Positions 52,490 to 61,537 of a stretch of 64,000 nt of DNA are shown here, piece after piece (within the stretch, counting starts at the first letter, position 1; every line of letters begins with the position of its first letter). Location: contig NZ_OGVD01000003.1 in assembly GCF_900258045.1 (NCBI RefSeq), positions 1 through 64,000 of the forward strand. Direction: 5' to 3'. A model generated the notes under the pieces. It ran no database searches. It was not told the origin of the DNA and was given only the letters and a program-made list of their open reading frames with translations. Made by a program: the position numbers and the translations under genes. This DNA is from Sphingorhabdus sp. EL138. Lineage in GTDB: Bacteria > Pseudomonadota > Alphaproteobacteria > Sphingomonadales > Sphingomonadaceae.

Positions 52490-55415
52490 GCTCTCCGCCT
52501 CCAATGTCCGGTCTGCGGGCGGTGCCGCGAACTATTTCGCAGCGGATAATTATTATACCAAATCCGATGCGGATCGTTCTGGCCAGTGGATTGGTGATGG
52601 GGCGGAGCGGCTAGGGCTTCGAGGTCAGGTGGAAGCGCCCGCCTTTGAGGCCCTGCTGCGCGGCGAATTGCCAAATGGCGAGCGTGTGGGCAGCGACAAA
52701 CAATATCACCGGGCGGGAACCGATCTTACTTTCTCGCTACCAAAAAGCTGGTCGCTGCTCGCTCTGGTTGGCGGCGATAAACGGATCATTGATGCCTATC
52801 GGACTGCGGTGACAGAAACCCTGCAATGGGCCGAAAAAAATATCGCAGAGACACGGGTTTTTTCCGGCGGCAAGATCAAGGCCGTTGGCACGGGCAATCT
52901 CGCGATCGGTCTGTTTCAGCACGATACCAATCGCAATCAGGAACCCAATGTTCATTTTCATGCGGTTGTTGCCAATGTGACGCAGGGACCCGATGCAAAA
53001 TGGCGGGCGCTTCACAACGACAAGCTATGGTCCAATAATACGCTTCTCAACAGCATCGCTATGGCGCGATTTCGCCTTGAAATCGAAAAACTGGGATATG
53101 CGCCCGGCCGGCAAGGCAAGCATGGCAATTTTGAAGCAGCAGGTATTTCGCGCGAAGCGGTAATGGCCTTTTCTACGCGCCGCCAGGAGGTGCTTGATGC
53201 TCGCCGGGGTCCGGGAATGGAAGCTGGCAAGATTGCCGCTCTTGCAACCCGCGCGCCCAAAGAAGCCATCAAGGACAGGGATGCCTTGTCCGCGACATGG
53301 CGGGAAGCAGCACAGGCGATGGAACTGGATCTTGGCGGCCTAATTGAAAAAGCAAATATTCGGGCAGCAGGCCTGGAGCTTGATCAAAACCCCAATCTGT
53401 CGCTGGCACAAAAAGGAATGATTTTCCTGCGCGCATTCGCCGAAAGGCTCCACGGATATACTGCAAAACCAGCTTCTGATCCTTTGGTACAGGCGCATAT
53501 TTTAAACAAACCCCGCGAGGAGATCGCTGCAGCGCAGGCGGCCGCTTCGGCCATTCGTCATCTGGCGCAGCGCGAAGCTGCATTTGGAATCCACGATATC
53601 TATAAAACCGCTCTCGATTTTGGCCTCCCGACATCCATTGCCCATGTCGAACGCCGCGTGAGGGCTCTTGTCAGGGAAGGTGAACTCGTCCGGGGCAAAG
53701 GACGCGACCGCGATTTTCTTACCACCCGTGATGCCTTGCAGATCGAACAGCGCATAATTGGTCAGGTAGAAGCGGGCAGGGGTAAGACTGAGCCGGTTTT
53801 GTCTTCACAGATGGCAGGCGAGCAGTTGCAGGCTGTCGCGGGCCTCAATTTTGGCATGACACTCAATAAAGGTCAGGAATCCGCTGGACGGATGATCTTG
53901 TCATCGTCCAATCGCACCCTTGCGGTCCAGGGCATTGCAGGGGCTGGCAAGAGCAGTCTTCTTAAACCCGTCTCGCAGCTTTTGGGCGAGAATGGCAAAA
54001 CGGTTCTGGGTCTCGCGGTCCAGAATACGCTGGTGCAAATGCTCGAGCGCGATACCGGAATTGCATCGATGACCTTGGCGCGCTTCATTGGAAATCATAA
54101 AAAAATCCTCGAAGAAGGCGCTAGCAAGAAAGACATTCTCGAAGCCAAAGCCGCCATGAAAAATCATGTGCTGGTGCTCGACGAAGCCTCGATGGTCTCC
54201 AATGTCGAAAAAGAAAAACTGGTCCGGCTTGCCAACCTGCTGGAGGTGGACCGTCTGGTGATGATCGGTGACAAAAAACAACTTGGCGCTGTTGATGCCG
54301 GAAAGCCGTTTGCGCTGGTGCAGTCTGCTGGCATTGATACCGCCAAGATGATCACCAATTTGCGTGCGCGCGACAAAACACTGCGCCGCGCGCAATATTC
54401 AGCCCAGGCTGGCAATATTGGCGAGGCCATGTCCTATTTGAAAGACCATATTGTCGAAACCAAAGAAGGTAGCGCGCTTATTGCCGCTGAACGCTGGTTA
54501 GCGCTGGCACCTGAGGAGCGGCAATCGACGGCTATTTATGCATCGGGACGGGCACTGCGCACAGCGGTCAATGAAGCGGTGCAATCCGGATTGAGGGCAA
54601 ACAACGAACTGGGAAAGCGGGAGTTGAAACTGCAGACCTATAGCCGCGTTAACAGCACCCGCGAGGAACTGCGCTATGTTCACAGCTACAAACCTGGCAT
54701 GATGATTGAACTCAAAACAGCTGATCGCGCTCAGCGCCTTGGCAAAGGACAATATGATGTCGTTTCGGTCAATGAGCGTACAAAGCAGCTTGTCCTGAAG
54801 GATCGAAAGGGCAGGGAGCGAAGCTTTCAGGTGGGCAAACTGCGCGCAAATGCTGCCGAGGATCAGATCGCCTTATATGAAAAGAAGCAGCTTGGTATTT
54901 TTGCAGGTGATAAAATCCGCTGGACAGACAGCGATCATAAGCGCGGACTATTTAATGCCGACCAGGCAAATATTACAGCCATCGATGACAAGCATGTGAA
55001 CTTGCAATCATCTTCGGGTGTCGAACACCGGCTGCGCCATGATGATCCAATGCTCAAACGCGTTGATCTGGCCTATGCACTCAATGCTCATATGGCCCAA
55101 GGGCTGACCTCTGATCGCGGAATTGCCGTGATGGATAGCCGCGAGCGCAATCTTTCCAACAAGCAGACATTTCTGGTCACGATCACCCGTCTTCGCGATG
55201 GTTTGACTTTGATTGTTGATAACCGCGAGAAACTGGAAGCGGTGGTTGAGAAAAACGATGGCGTAAAGACATCAGCGCTCGAAGTGACCGCACGTCTGGG
55301 CAAAGCTGCTGCCACTGGACTTGCGAAAGGTCAGGACATTGCGTCCACAGAACCACAAAAGAACCAGCGAGAACTTGAGAAAGAACACAGCAAGCCGCTG
55401 GATATGGGGATTTAA
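52488..55415 (+). CDS. MobF relaxase-helicase (TrwC/TraI family)
   Basis: 975 residues. N-terminal relaxase: catalytic tyrosines in NYFAADNYYTKSD (~residues 15-27) and the metal-binding His triad in HRAGTDLTFSLPKSW and NVHFHAVVANV. C-terminal helicase (RecD/TraI): Walker A GIAGAGKSSL near 482, Walker B VLDEASMVSN near 562 and TLRRAQYS. It nicks oriT, covalently carries the strand into the recipient and unwinds the duplex. Shorter than TraI of F. The ending GQDIASTEPQKNQRELEKEHSK is a plain acidic tail. Confidence 0.95.
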   Translation: MLSASNVRSAGGAANYFAADNYYTKSDADRSGQWIGDGAERLGLRGQVEAPAFEALLRGELPNGERVGSDKQYHRAGTDLTFSLPKSWSLLALVGGDKRIIDAYRTAVTETLQWAEKNIAETRVFSGGKIKAVGTGNLAIGLFQHDTNRNQEPNVHFHAVVANVTQGPDAKWRALHNDKLWSNNTLLNSIAMARFRLEIEKLGYAPGRQGKHGNFEAAGISREAVMAFSTRRQEVLDARRGPGMEAGKIAALATRAPKEAIKDRDALSATWREAAQAMELDLGGLIEKANIRAAGLELDQNPNLSLAQKGMIFLRAFAERLHGYTAKPASDPLVQAHILNKPREEIAAAQAAASAIRHLAQREAAFGIHDIYKTALDFGLPTSIAHVERRVRALVREGELVRGKGRDRDFLTTRDALQIEQRIIGQVEAGRGKTEPVLSSQMAGEQLQAVAGLNFGMTLNKGQESAGRMILSSSNRTLAVQGIAGAGKSSLLKPVSQLLGENGKTVLGLAVQNTLVQMLERDTGIASMTLARFIGNHKKILEEGASKKDILEAKAAMKNHVLVLDEASMVSNVEKEKLVRLANLLEVDRLVMIGDKKQLGAVDAGKPFALVQSAGIDTAKMITNLRARDKTLRRAQYSAQAGNIGEAMSYLKDHIVETKEGSALIAAERWLALAPEERQSTAIYASGRALRTAVNEAVQSGLRANNELGKRELKLQTYSRVNSTREELRYVHSYKPGMMIELKTADRAQRLGKGQYDVVSVNERTKQLVLKDRKGRERSFQVGKLRANAAEDQIALYEKKQLGIFAGDKIRWTDSDHKRGLFNADQANITAIDDKHVNLQSSSGVEHRLRHDDPMLKRVDLAYALNAHMAQGLTSDRGIAVMDSRERNLSNKQTFLVTITRLRDGLTLIVDNREKLEAVVEKNDGVKTSALEVTARLGKAAATGLAKGQDIASTEPQKNQRELEKEHSKPLDMGI

Positions 55416-55438
55416 ATAGTTTCAGCGCAAATAGTTGA

Positions 55439-56074
55439 TTAGAGCGCGCGACCAAACCAGAGTACCCGGCCAGCAATATGGATTGTGCTGCGGTCAACAT
55501 CATTCCATGTCGGGTGAGCCGGATTATCGCTGGCAATGGTTACAAACCTGTTATCGGGACGTAGCGCGACGCGTTTGACCATCAGCGTGTCATCAACCCG
55601 GATCACATAGATACCGTCGCGCAGACGCGCACCATGATCGGATGCATCTACCAGTACATCATCGCCATCAGAAAGCGTTGGTTCCATCGAATCGCCGATT
55701 ACACGGACGACCGACAGACTGGCGCCTTTGGCCGGTGTCAACCTGCGCAGCCAGCGCTCATCGAACGAGAAACGCGTTTCCTTATCCTCGCTTGTTGCCA
55801 GTGCGCCATGTCCGGCAGAGACATTCACGTCAAGGACTGGCACTTCGATCATTCCATCGGTGTCAGTAGAGGGAGGGCCACCCAAGACCTGTTCATCAAC
55901 GCCGTAGAAGCTGGCTAGCCTTCGTCTGTCATCAGGATCGAGCTTGCGAGGTGTGCCGCGCTTGATGAACTGCTGGATATAGGCGGCGTTACGGCCGAGC
56001 ATTTTTGAAAGACCGGAATAATCATCGCGGTTATCGCGGATCAGTCGGTCCAGAGTTTCTCGTACATCATCCAT
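55439..56074 (-). CDS. LexA-like repressor with XRE HTH and S24 peptidase
   Basis: 211 residues from the ATG at 56074; an upstream start adds eight residues. N-terminal HTH (LDRLIRDNRDDYSGLSKMLGRNAAYIQQFIKRGTPRKL), then an S24 self-cleaving domain with the Ser in GDSMEPTLSDGDDVLVD and the Lys in LMVKRVALRPD. Such repressors cleave themselves in response to RecA/SOS stress, relieving repression. It sits between the relaxase and a possible defence operon, with two palindromes in its own promoter (56099, 56127), so it likely represses itself and the divergent small gene. Confidence 0.92.
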   Translation of the reverse strand: MDDVRETLDRLIRDNRDDYSGLSKMLGRNAAYIQQFIKRGTPRKLDPDDRRRLASFYGVDEQVLGGPPSTDTDGMIEVPVLDVNVSAGHGALATSEDKETRFSFDERWLRRLTPAKGASLSVVRVIGDSMEPTLSDGDDVLVDASDHGARLRDGIYVIRVDDTLMVKRVALRPDNRFVTIASDNPAHPTWNDVDRSTIHIAGRVLWFGRAL

Positions 56075-56098
56075 GTTTCGTGCCTTTCGACCCCTCAA

Positions 56099-56139
56099 TA
56101 GGATTTATCCTAGACAATATGCAATCTTCCTACTAGGAA
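56099..56139. promoter_or_regulatory. Two candidate operators of the S24 repressor
   Basis: TAGGAT-TT-ATCCTA (56099-56112) and TTCCTA-C-TAGGAA (56127-56139) share the half-site TCCTA/TAGGA. Both lie in the 108-base gap between the repressor (start 56074) and the small gene at 56183. Confidence 0.6.
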
Positions 56140-56182
56140 CATAAAAAGAACACAAGTAGTTTATGATTCGAGGAGGCGTCAT

Positions 56183-56389
56183 GTGAAATTGTTGGATCGT
56201 ATCGAAATGCACCTGAAGGAAACCCACATGGCGCCGTCGCGCTTTGGTAGGCGGGCGGTGGGTGATCCGAGGTTTGTTCTGGATTTGAGGGCAGGGCGAA
56301 GGCCACGGCTGAGGACGTTGCGGAAGGTGGAAGGTTATTTACAGGCCGCTAAAGATAAGGCGACAGAGATACTTCCGATTCAGCGTTAG
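56183..56389 (+). CDS. Small basic DNA-binding-like protein, GTG start
   Basis: 68 residues: KLLDRIEMHLKETHMAPSRFGRRAVGDPRFVLDLRAGRRPRLRTLRKVEGYL. The sequence resembles a minimal helix-turn-helix seen with some XRE/ParB-like small proteins of alphaproteobacteria (PSRFGRRAVGDPRFV...LR.GR). GTG at 56183 follows a perfect AGGAGG; the ATG two bases earlier is immediately followed by a TGA stop (ATGTGA), so it is not the start. Divergent from the S24 repressor. Confidence 0.7.
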   Translation: MKLLDRIEMHLKETHMAPSRFGRRAVGDPRFVLDLRAGRRPRLRTLRKVEGYLQAAKDKATEILPIQR

Positions 56390-56569
56390 CATTCGTCAAA
56401 CATAGAATACGCATTTAGGCTTATGTGCTCGATACTGATCAGCTGTGCCTCGTAGCAGCTATGTCGTGCAGCAATTTGCACCGATGAATATTATGGTGGA
56501 GTTAATTGACGACAAAGGCCCGTCTAATGTGCAATAGAATCGACGCTGGGATTCGTTTGTTATTCCAAA

Positions 56570-58531
56570 ATGAAACAGAAGTGTATAAGTGAAATAGGGG
56601 TTCGCTTGAAAAATCGATATCAATGCGAACTAGATAAATTGGAAGATGTTTATAACGCTGCCTTCGCACTAGATATTTCACATATCTCAAATCTGATTGA
56701 GAGAATTTCTGGACTCCCTCTTTTGGCAGTAGGTTCCGGCGGTTCTTTTTCAACAGCTAGTTTTGCTGCAACATTGCACGAATACCGAACTGGCCAGTTA
56801 GCCCGTGCTGTTACGCCGCTGGATGTCCTATCTTCTGCGCCACGCAAAGCTGGCACCATATGTTTTTCTGCTAGCGGAAGGAATCGGGATATTGGTGCTG
56901 CATTTCAGGCTGCTGCTCAGGAGGAACAAGGCCCGGTTGGAGCATTGGTGTTGTGCAACGACACTCCGCTACATGCGCTTCAGACCCGTTATAGTTATAC
57001 CGATGTTGTCGGAGGATCAGGAAAAATTTTTAAAGATGGGTTTCTGGCCGTAGCCTCTATGATCACATCGGCCATGCTACTGAAGCGAGCATATGATTCG
57101 GTTTTTGGGGAAGTCCGCCATCTACCGCCAACGCTGAAGGACTTCGCACTTCAGTCTATCTCCGAAAAGTCCTTTGATTTTATTTCAAATGCTTCTTTTG
57201 ATGCAGTTGATCAGCCTTATTTAAGCCTTCTTTACAGTACCTCAATGTCGTCGACGGCAATTGATCTTGAATCACGTTTTGTAGAGGCCGCATTGGGACC
57301 GATCCATACCGCGGACTATCGAAATTTTGGTCACGGCCGTCATCATTGGATTGCTAAGCGAGGAAATGACACGGGCATTGTTGCATTAGTTGGCAACGAA
57401 GATTCTGTGTTGGCCACGCGGACTTTGGATTTGTTGCCAGACAGCATCAAGAAATGGCGAGTTGAAGTCGCAGGTAGAACTGATGAACAGGCCATAGCCG
57501 GATTGTTTATTGGTCTTTACCTAAGTGCGGCAGCCGGTCGTTCGGAAGGAATAGACCCGGGAAAGCCGGGTGTGCCGTTGTTTGGACGCAAACTTTACCG
57601 ACTTGGACCAGGCAGAATTAGGCAAAAGACCTCAGAAATTAATCGAACAGCCGCTATTCGCCGTAAAGCAATTGATGCGCTAACTAACGAGCCTGCAAAA
57701 TTAGTGTGGGAAGCGTCATACGCAAGAGCGATTAAGGTCTGGTCCGAAGCGAAAATTGCAGGTGTTGCCTTTGATTATGATGGAACATTATGTGATCCGA
57801 GAAAAAGATTTGATCCCCTGTCGGAGGAAGTGGCGGTTTCGCTGTCTCGATTGTTAGAAGAAGGCTTGGCTATAGGAATCGCAACTGGTCGGGGTCCTTC
57901 GGCCGGAATTGCATTGCGCAATTGCATCCCAGAAAAGTTCTGGGCTAGTATAATCGTTGGTTATTATAACGGCGCAATCATCACGAGACTCGATGACATT
58001 CGCGATCCGCTGATTGGCGAATGTAAAAACCTCGAGATTCTAGACCAACTAAAGTCCCATTCAGTTTTGAAGGATTGCCATTTTCGAGCTAATGAGGCTC
58101 AAATCGCATTACGGTTGCCAGGGCATCTGATTGTAGAAGAGGCAATATCGGCCGTTAATTCTGTGCTTTCGGGAAACCATCTAAACGTGCCTGTCACCGC
58201 ATCAAGCCATTCTGTTGATATTCAGTTCCTAAGGTCATCAAAAGCTGCGGTTGTTGATAGGTTAGATTCAGCTATTAGTGGAAATGGGATCGTAATGCGT
58301 TTGGGAGACAAAGGGGTGTGGCCTGGCAACGATGCTGAGTTTTTGGATAGTCCGTTTGGGTTGTCTGTGGATGAAGTCAGCCGCCATTCTGAACATTGTT
58401 GGGCGTTGGCTCCAGCCGGAGTAACGGGCGTTCAGGCAACTTTATATTATCTCAATAATCTTCACATTGTTTCCGGCGAAGCGCGTCTGGTGATTAAACC
58501 GGGCGATAAGGGAAACGTTTATGCAACGTGA
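56570..58531 (+). CDS. SIS-HAD fusion, first gene of a five-gene putative conflict operon
   Basis: 653 residues. N-terminal SIS (sugar isomerase) fold at about 45-330: AVGSGGSFSTASF and ICFSASGRNRDIGAAF (phosphosugar-binding Ser). C-terminal HAD phosphatase at about 395-630: motif I FDYDGTLCD (Asp402/Asp404), motif II Thr439 in ATGRGPS, motif III Lys558, motif IV GDKGVWPGNDAEFL (Asp580, Asp588). So it may isomerise and dephosphorylate a sugar phosphate. All HAD acids are intact. The SIS part, however, has no catalytic residues one can be sure of. The 3' end overlaps the next gene by 11 bases. AT-rich compared with the backbone. No good ribosome site before the ATG. Confidence 0.85.
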   Translation: MKQKCISEIGVRLKNRYQCELDKLEDVYNAAFALDISHISNLIERISGLPLLAVGSGGSFSTASFAATLHEYRTGQLARAVTPLDVLSSAPRKAGTICFSASGRNRDIGAAFQAAAQEEQGPVGALVLCNDTPLHALQTRYSYTDVVGGSGKIFKDGFLAVASMITSAMLLKRAYDSVFGEVRHLPPTLKDFALQSISEKSFDFISNASFDAVDQPYLSLLYSTSMSSTAIDLESRFVEAALGPIHTADYRNFGHGRHHWIAKRGNDTGIVALVGNEDSVLATRTLDLLPDSIKKWRVEVAGRTDEQAIAGLFIGLYLSAAAGRSEGIDPGKPGVPLFGRKLYRLGPGRIRQKTSEINRTAAIRRKAIDALTNEPAKLVWEASYARAIKVWSEAKIAGVAFDYDGTLCDPRKRFDPLSEEVAVSLSRLLEEGLAIGIATGRGPSAGIALRNCIPEKFWASIIVGYYNGAIITRLDDIRDPLIGECKNLEILDQLKSHSVLKDCHFRANEAQIALRLPGHLIVEEAISAVNSVLSGNHLNVPVTASSHSVDIQFLRSSKAAVVDRLDSAISGNGIVMRLGDKGVWPGNDAEFLDSPFGLSVDEVSRHSEHCWALAPAGVTGVQATLYYLNNLHIVSGEARLVIKPGDKGNVYAT

Positions 58532-59639
58532 GCTTGCCGAAAAACTTTTAGCTAGAATTATGAACTGGGAAACGGATGTGAAAGCAGCCGAGCGTGCCGC
58601 GTTGGAAGCATTCGCCGATTATAAGTATGATGAATATCAACAATATGCGCCGGGCAGGCGATTTCTCGAAAGTTTAGCATTATGGCTGCGCCAATTTGAA
58701 ACTATTGAAGAACGTCAAATTGCATATAAATTTGTTCGAGAACGGTTAGTATTTATCTCAAATGCTGAGATCAACTACCTAGTAAGTTTGTCTTTCCCAT
58801 CTTTTGTCCGCCCCCACTTAATTGAGATGACCGCAAGACAATTAGGTATTTCACCGCATCGAGTTAAGTTGATAACCAACACGGTGAATTACCGAACCAA
58901 TCTGAGACGGACGCTTTTTCTGGGGTTGAGCGATGGAGCACAAACTGACCGGTTCAGAAGGGCTAATCCCTTAGATATTTCGAATGAACAGATTTGGCAT
59001 GCTTATGATATTTCCACCGGGAAAGTAGGAAATCTAAAAAAAAAGCTGGAGATAGATGTAGCCAAACTCAATGATTCGGAAGGAGGTACCGCAGATCCAA
59101 CCTTCCAGACTATAATATTGTTGGATGATTTTACAGCTAGCGGAACGAGCTACTTGCGTAAGGCAGAAAGCGGCGACTGGGATGGCAAAATCCATAAAAT
59201 TTTAGATATGTTGGACAATGATGCTAGCCTAGGCTCACTCGTCGCAAAGCAAGAAGTATCAGTCATCATTGTCCTTTACGTCGCTGCACCTCAAGCAATT
59301 GATCACATTTTGCCATTGTTGGAAAAACGCGGGTTCGCGCGTGGTAATATAGAGTTTCGAATCGCTCATAAATTGGGATCCGATACGAAGCTGAGTCTTG
59401 AATACGATGCTGATATACTTAACCTGGTTGGCAACGACAAATATTGGGATGAGAACGCCGATGATGACCATGCGAAAGTAGGGGGAAAGTCGTTCAGAAA
59501 TGGATATGCTGATTGTAAACTTCCCGTGATCCTTGGACATAATACGCCAAATAATTCGATCTTTCTTTTGTGGGCTGAAGACATTAGTAATGTTCTTGGT
59601 TTGTTCCCACGCGTGAGTCGCCATAGGAAGTTTGAATAA
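58521..59639 (+). CDS. Phosphoribosyltransferase-like protein (putative effector)
   Basis: 372 residues. The PRTase-type PRPP loop is LLDDFTASGTS (residues 200-210), preceded by the hydrophobic strand TFQTIIL and followed by IIVLYVAAPQAIDHI. The first 190 residues are helical with a basic stretch (FVRPHLIEMTARQLG, TNLRRTLFLGLSDGA). I recall a group of PRTase-domain proteins in bacterial conflict clusters with ORC/CDC6-like ATPases; this fits, but I cannot run a search. It would use PRPP or a related compound. Starts inside the SIS-HAD gene and its stop overlaps the next start by one base (TAATG). Confidence 0.8.
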   Translation: MQRELAEKLLARIMNWETDVKAAERAALEAFADYKYDEYQQYAPGRRFLESLALWLRQFETIEERQIAYKFVRERLVFISNAEINYLVSLSFPSFVRPHLIEMTARQLGISPHRVKLITNTVNYRTNLRRTLFLGLSDGAQTDRFRRANPLDISNEQIWHAYDISTGKVGNLKKKLEIDVAKLNDSEGGTADPTFQTIILLDDFTASGTSYLRKAESGDWDGKIHKILDMLDNDASLGSLVAKQEVSVIIVLYVAAPQAIDHILPLLEKRGFARGNIEFRIAHKLGSDTKLSLEYDADILNLVGNDKYWDENADDDHAKVGGKSFRNGYADCKLPVILGHNTPNNSIFLLWAEDISNVLGLFPRVSRHRKFE

Positions 59640-61537
59640 TGCGTAATCCGTTTCGTTTAAGGGCCGCACAGCGCTCTGTAAGTGACGACCAATTCGTTAA
59701 GCTTTTCGGTGCTGGCGCGTTGGAACTCATTGATGAATTGGAAGATCCTTGGGGTGGCCTTGTTTTTCTACGTAGTGCTCCAGGCGGCGGTAAAACATCA
59801 TTTCTTCGGCTTCTGACACCAAGGCCACTGAAGCTCGCTTCTCTATTAACTGATGATGCAAGCTCACGTCCAACATATGACGCACTTCGGAAACGAGGTG
59901 CCATTGATGAAAATGGTCCTTGTTTATTGGGAGTAATGGCGACGTTCACTCCAGAATACAGAGATATGGAGGAGATTGATCGTGGTGGAGGACTCTTCCG
60001 ATCTCTGTTGAATGCAAGGATCGTGATTGCAACTATGCGAGCGATCCTCGAGCGCAGCGATCGAAGTTACCCCGACGATCTAGACACAATCTCAGCGACT
60101 TGGAGTCCTGACGTAGATGTTACAATTCCAGCCTCTGCGACCGGGCGGCAACTATACGACTGGGCGGCTGAGATTGAACGAACCTTCTATGATAGGCTCG
60201 ACGACTTTGATGATATCGAGGACAGTACCGGTGGACATGTGAAGCTCGATGCTCTTTCCTGGTTTGCAACTGCTGAATTCAAAGATGCTCACGGGATTAT
60301 CGGTGACAAAAGGTTATTGTTACTGGATGACCTGCAATATCTGTCTGTTGGCCAGCGTCAATCTCTTACAGATTTACTCACAAGTGCGCGCGCGGATTGC
60401 GGTATATGGGTAGCCGAAAGAATGGAAGCGCTAAACCATCAGGAAATCTTAAGTGAGGGTGTCTTGCGTGGAAGGGATTTCAACGGCGTAGTGCAATTAG
60501 AAAATCGTTGGGCTGGTCGCTTAAAATCATATTCAAAATTTGTCTCGCAAATTGCAGAGCTTCGGGCGCATCAGGCTGATGGCTTCGAAGATCGTGATCT
60601 CTTTGCCTCTATAGCAGAGATTGATGATGCTGCTGTTTGGAACGATAGGTATGAAGAAGCATGTCAAATTATTGAGAAAGAAATTCAGGAAAGAGTAAAA
60701 TCCAATACGCGCTATAACGATTGGATCAAGGCTGCTGAAGATTTTGAAGGGACACCCTTTGATCGCGCAAAACGATGGCGATCAACGCGTGTTTTGATTG
60801 AACGGGATATGGCTAAAACACAAGTGTCATTCGGTTTCGACATTCTGTCTGATGATGAGTTCGCGGCGAAAGACAGTTCCGGTATGCGCAAAGCAGCGGA
60901 ACATTTTCTCAGATCAGAGTTCAAGGCACCACTTTATTTCGGCAAAGAAACTCTTGCGGCCGTGTCATCAACGAATGTTGACCAATACGTTGAGGTAGCG
61001 GGCGATATATTCGAAGAAATTTCGGCTAAAATTACCGGACCAAGATCAGCTCCCACCACCTTGAGTACAACTAACCAACACCGGATTATAAAAGAGTCTG
61101 CTCGAAAGCGTTGGGAGGCTATGCCCCGGAGACTTCCCCATGGCTATGAAGCGCGTCGTCTGCTTGAAGCGGCAGGAACGTTTTGTCGGACGCAGACCTT
61201 CCGTGCGACTGCACCATATGCGCCAGGCGTTACTGGTTTCGCAATATCCATGGAAGACCGTGCCCGACTTATTGATCAGGCTGATTCAGGCCCTGACTAC
61301 TATCGGAAGCTAAGAGATGTACTAACTTCACTCGTTGCCCACAATCTTGTTGCTCCTCGATTGGATCATAAAAACAAGAACCGGGAATATGTAGTTTTCT
61401 ACATTAATCGGCTCGTTTGTGTGCATTTTGACCTCCCTTTAGGCTATGGGGGCTGGCGAGAAAAACCGTTGTCGGAACTATCTCAGTGGATTGAACTCGG
61501 GAAGCCAGCTGTTAAGGAGGCACGACTTGTCGAATGA
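59639..61537 (+). CDS. ORC/CDC6-like P-loop ATPase with winged-helix end
   Basis: 632 residues. N-terminal lead NPFRLRAAQRSVSDDQF, Walker A SAPGGGKTSFL (46-56; Lys52), Walker B RLLLLDDLQYL (225-235) with Asp-Asp, then a helical lid and, near 545-615, a likely winged-helix domain (YRKLRDVLTSLVAHNLVAPRL). This is the layout of AAA+/STAND initiator-like ATPases. The likely role is sensing a nucleic-acid or phage trigger and switching the enzymes on. Its start is inside the PRTase stop, and its own stop falls after the start of the next gene (11-base overlap), so it is coupled on both sides. Confidence 0.82.
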   Translation: MRNPFRLRAAQRSVSDDQFVKLFGAGALELIDELEDPWGGLVFLRSAPGGGKTSFLRLLTPRPLKLASLLTDDASSRPTYDALRKRGAIDENGPCLLGVMATFTPEYRDMEEIDRGGGLFRSLLNARIVIATMRAILERSDRSYPDDLDTISATWSPDVDVTIPASATGRQLYDWAAEIERTFYDRLDDFDDIEDSTGGHVKLDALSWFATAEFKDAHGIIGDKRLLLLDDLQYLSVGQRQSLTDLLTSARADCGIWVAERMEALNHQEILSEGVLRGRDFNGVVQLENRWAGRLKSYSKFVSQIAELRAHQADGFEDRDLFASIAEIDDAAVWNDRYEEACQIIEKEIQERVKSNTRYNDWIKAAEDFEGTPFDRAKRWRSTRVLIERDMAKTQVSFGFDILSDDEFAAKDSSGMRKAAEHFLRSEFKAPLYFGKETLAAVSSTNVDQYVEVAGDIFEEISAKITGPRSAPTTLSTTNQHRIIKESARKRWEAMPRRLPHGYEARRLLEAAGTFCRTQTFRATAPYAPGVTGFAISMEDRARLIDQADSGPDYYRKLRDVLTSLVAHNLVAPRLDHKNKNREYVVFYINRLVCVHFDLPLGYGGWREKPLSELSQWIELGKPAVKEARLVE

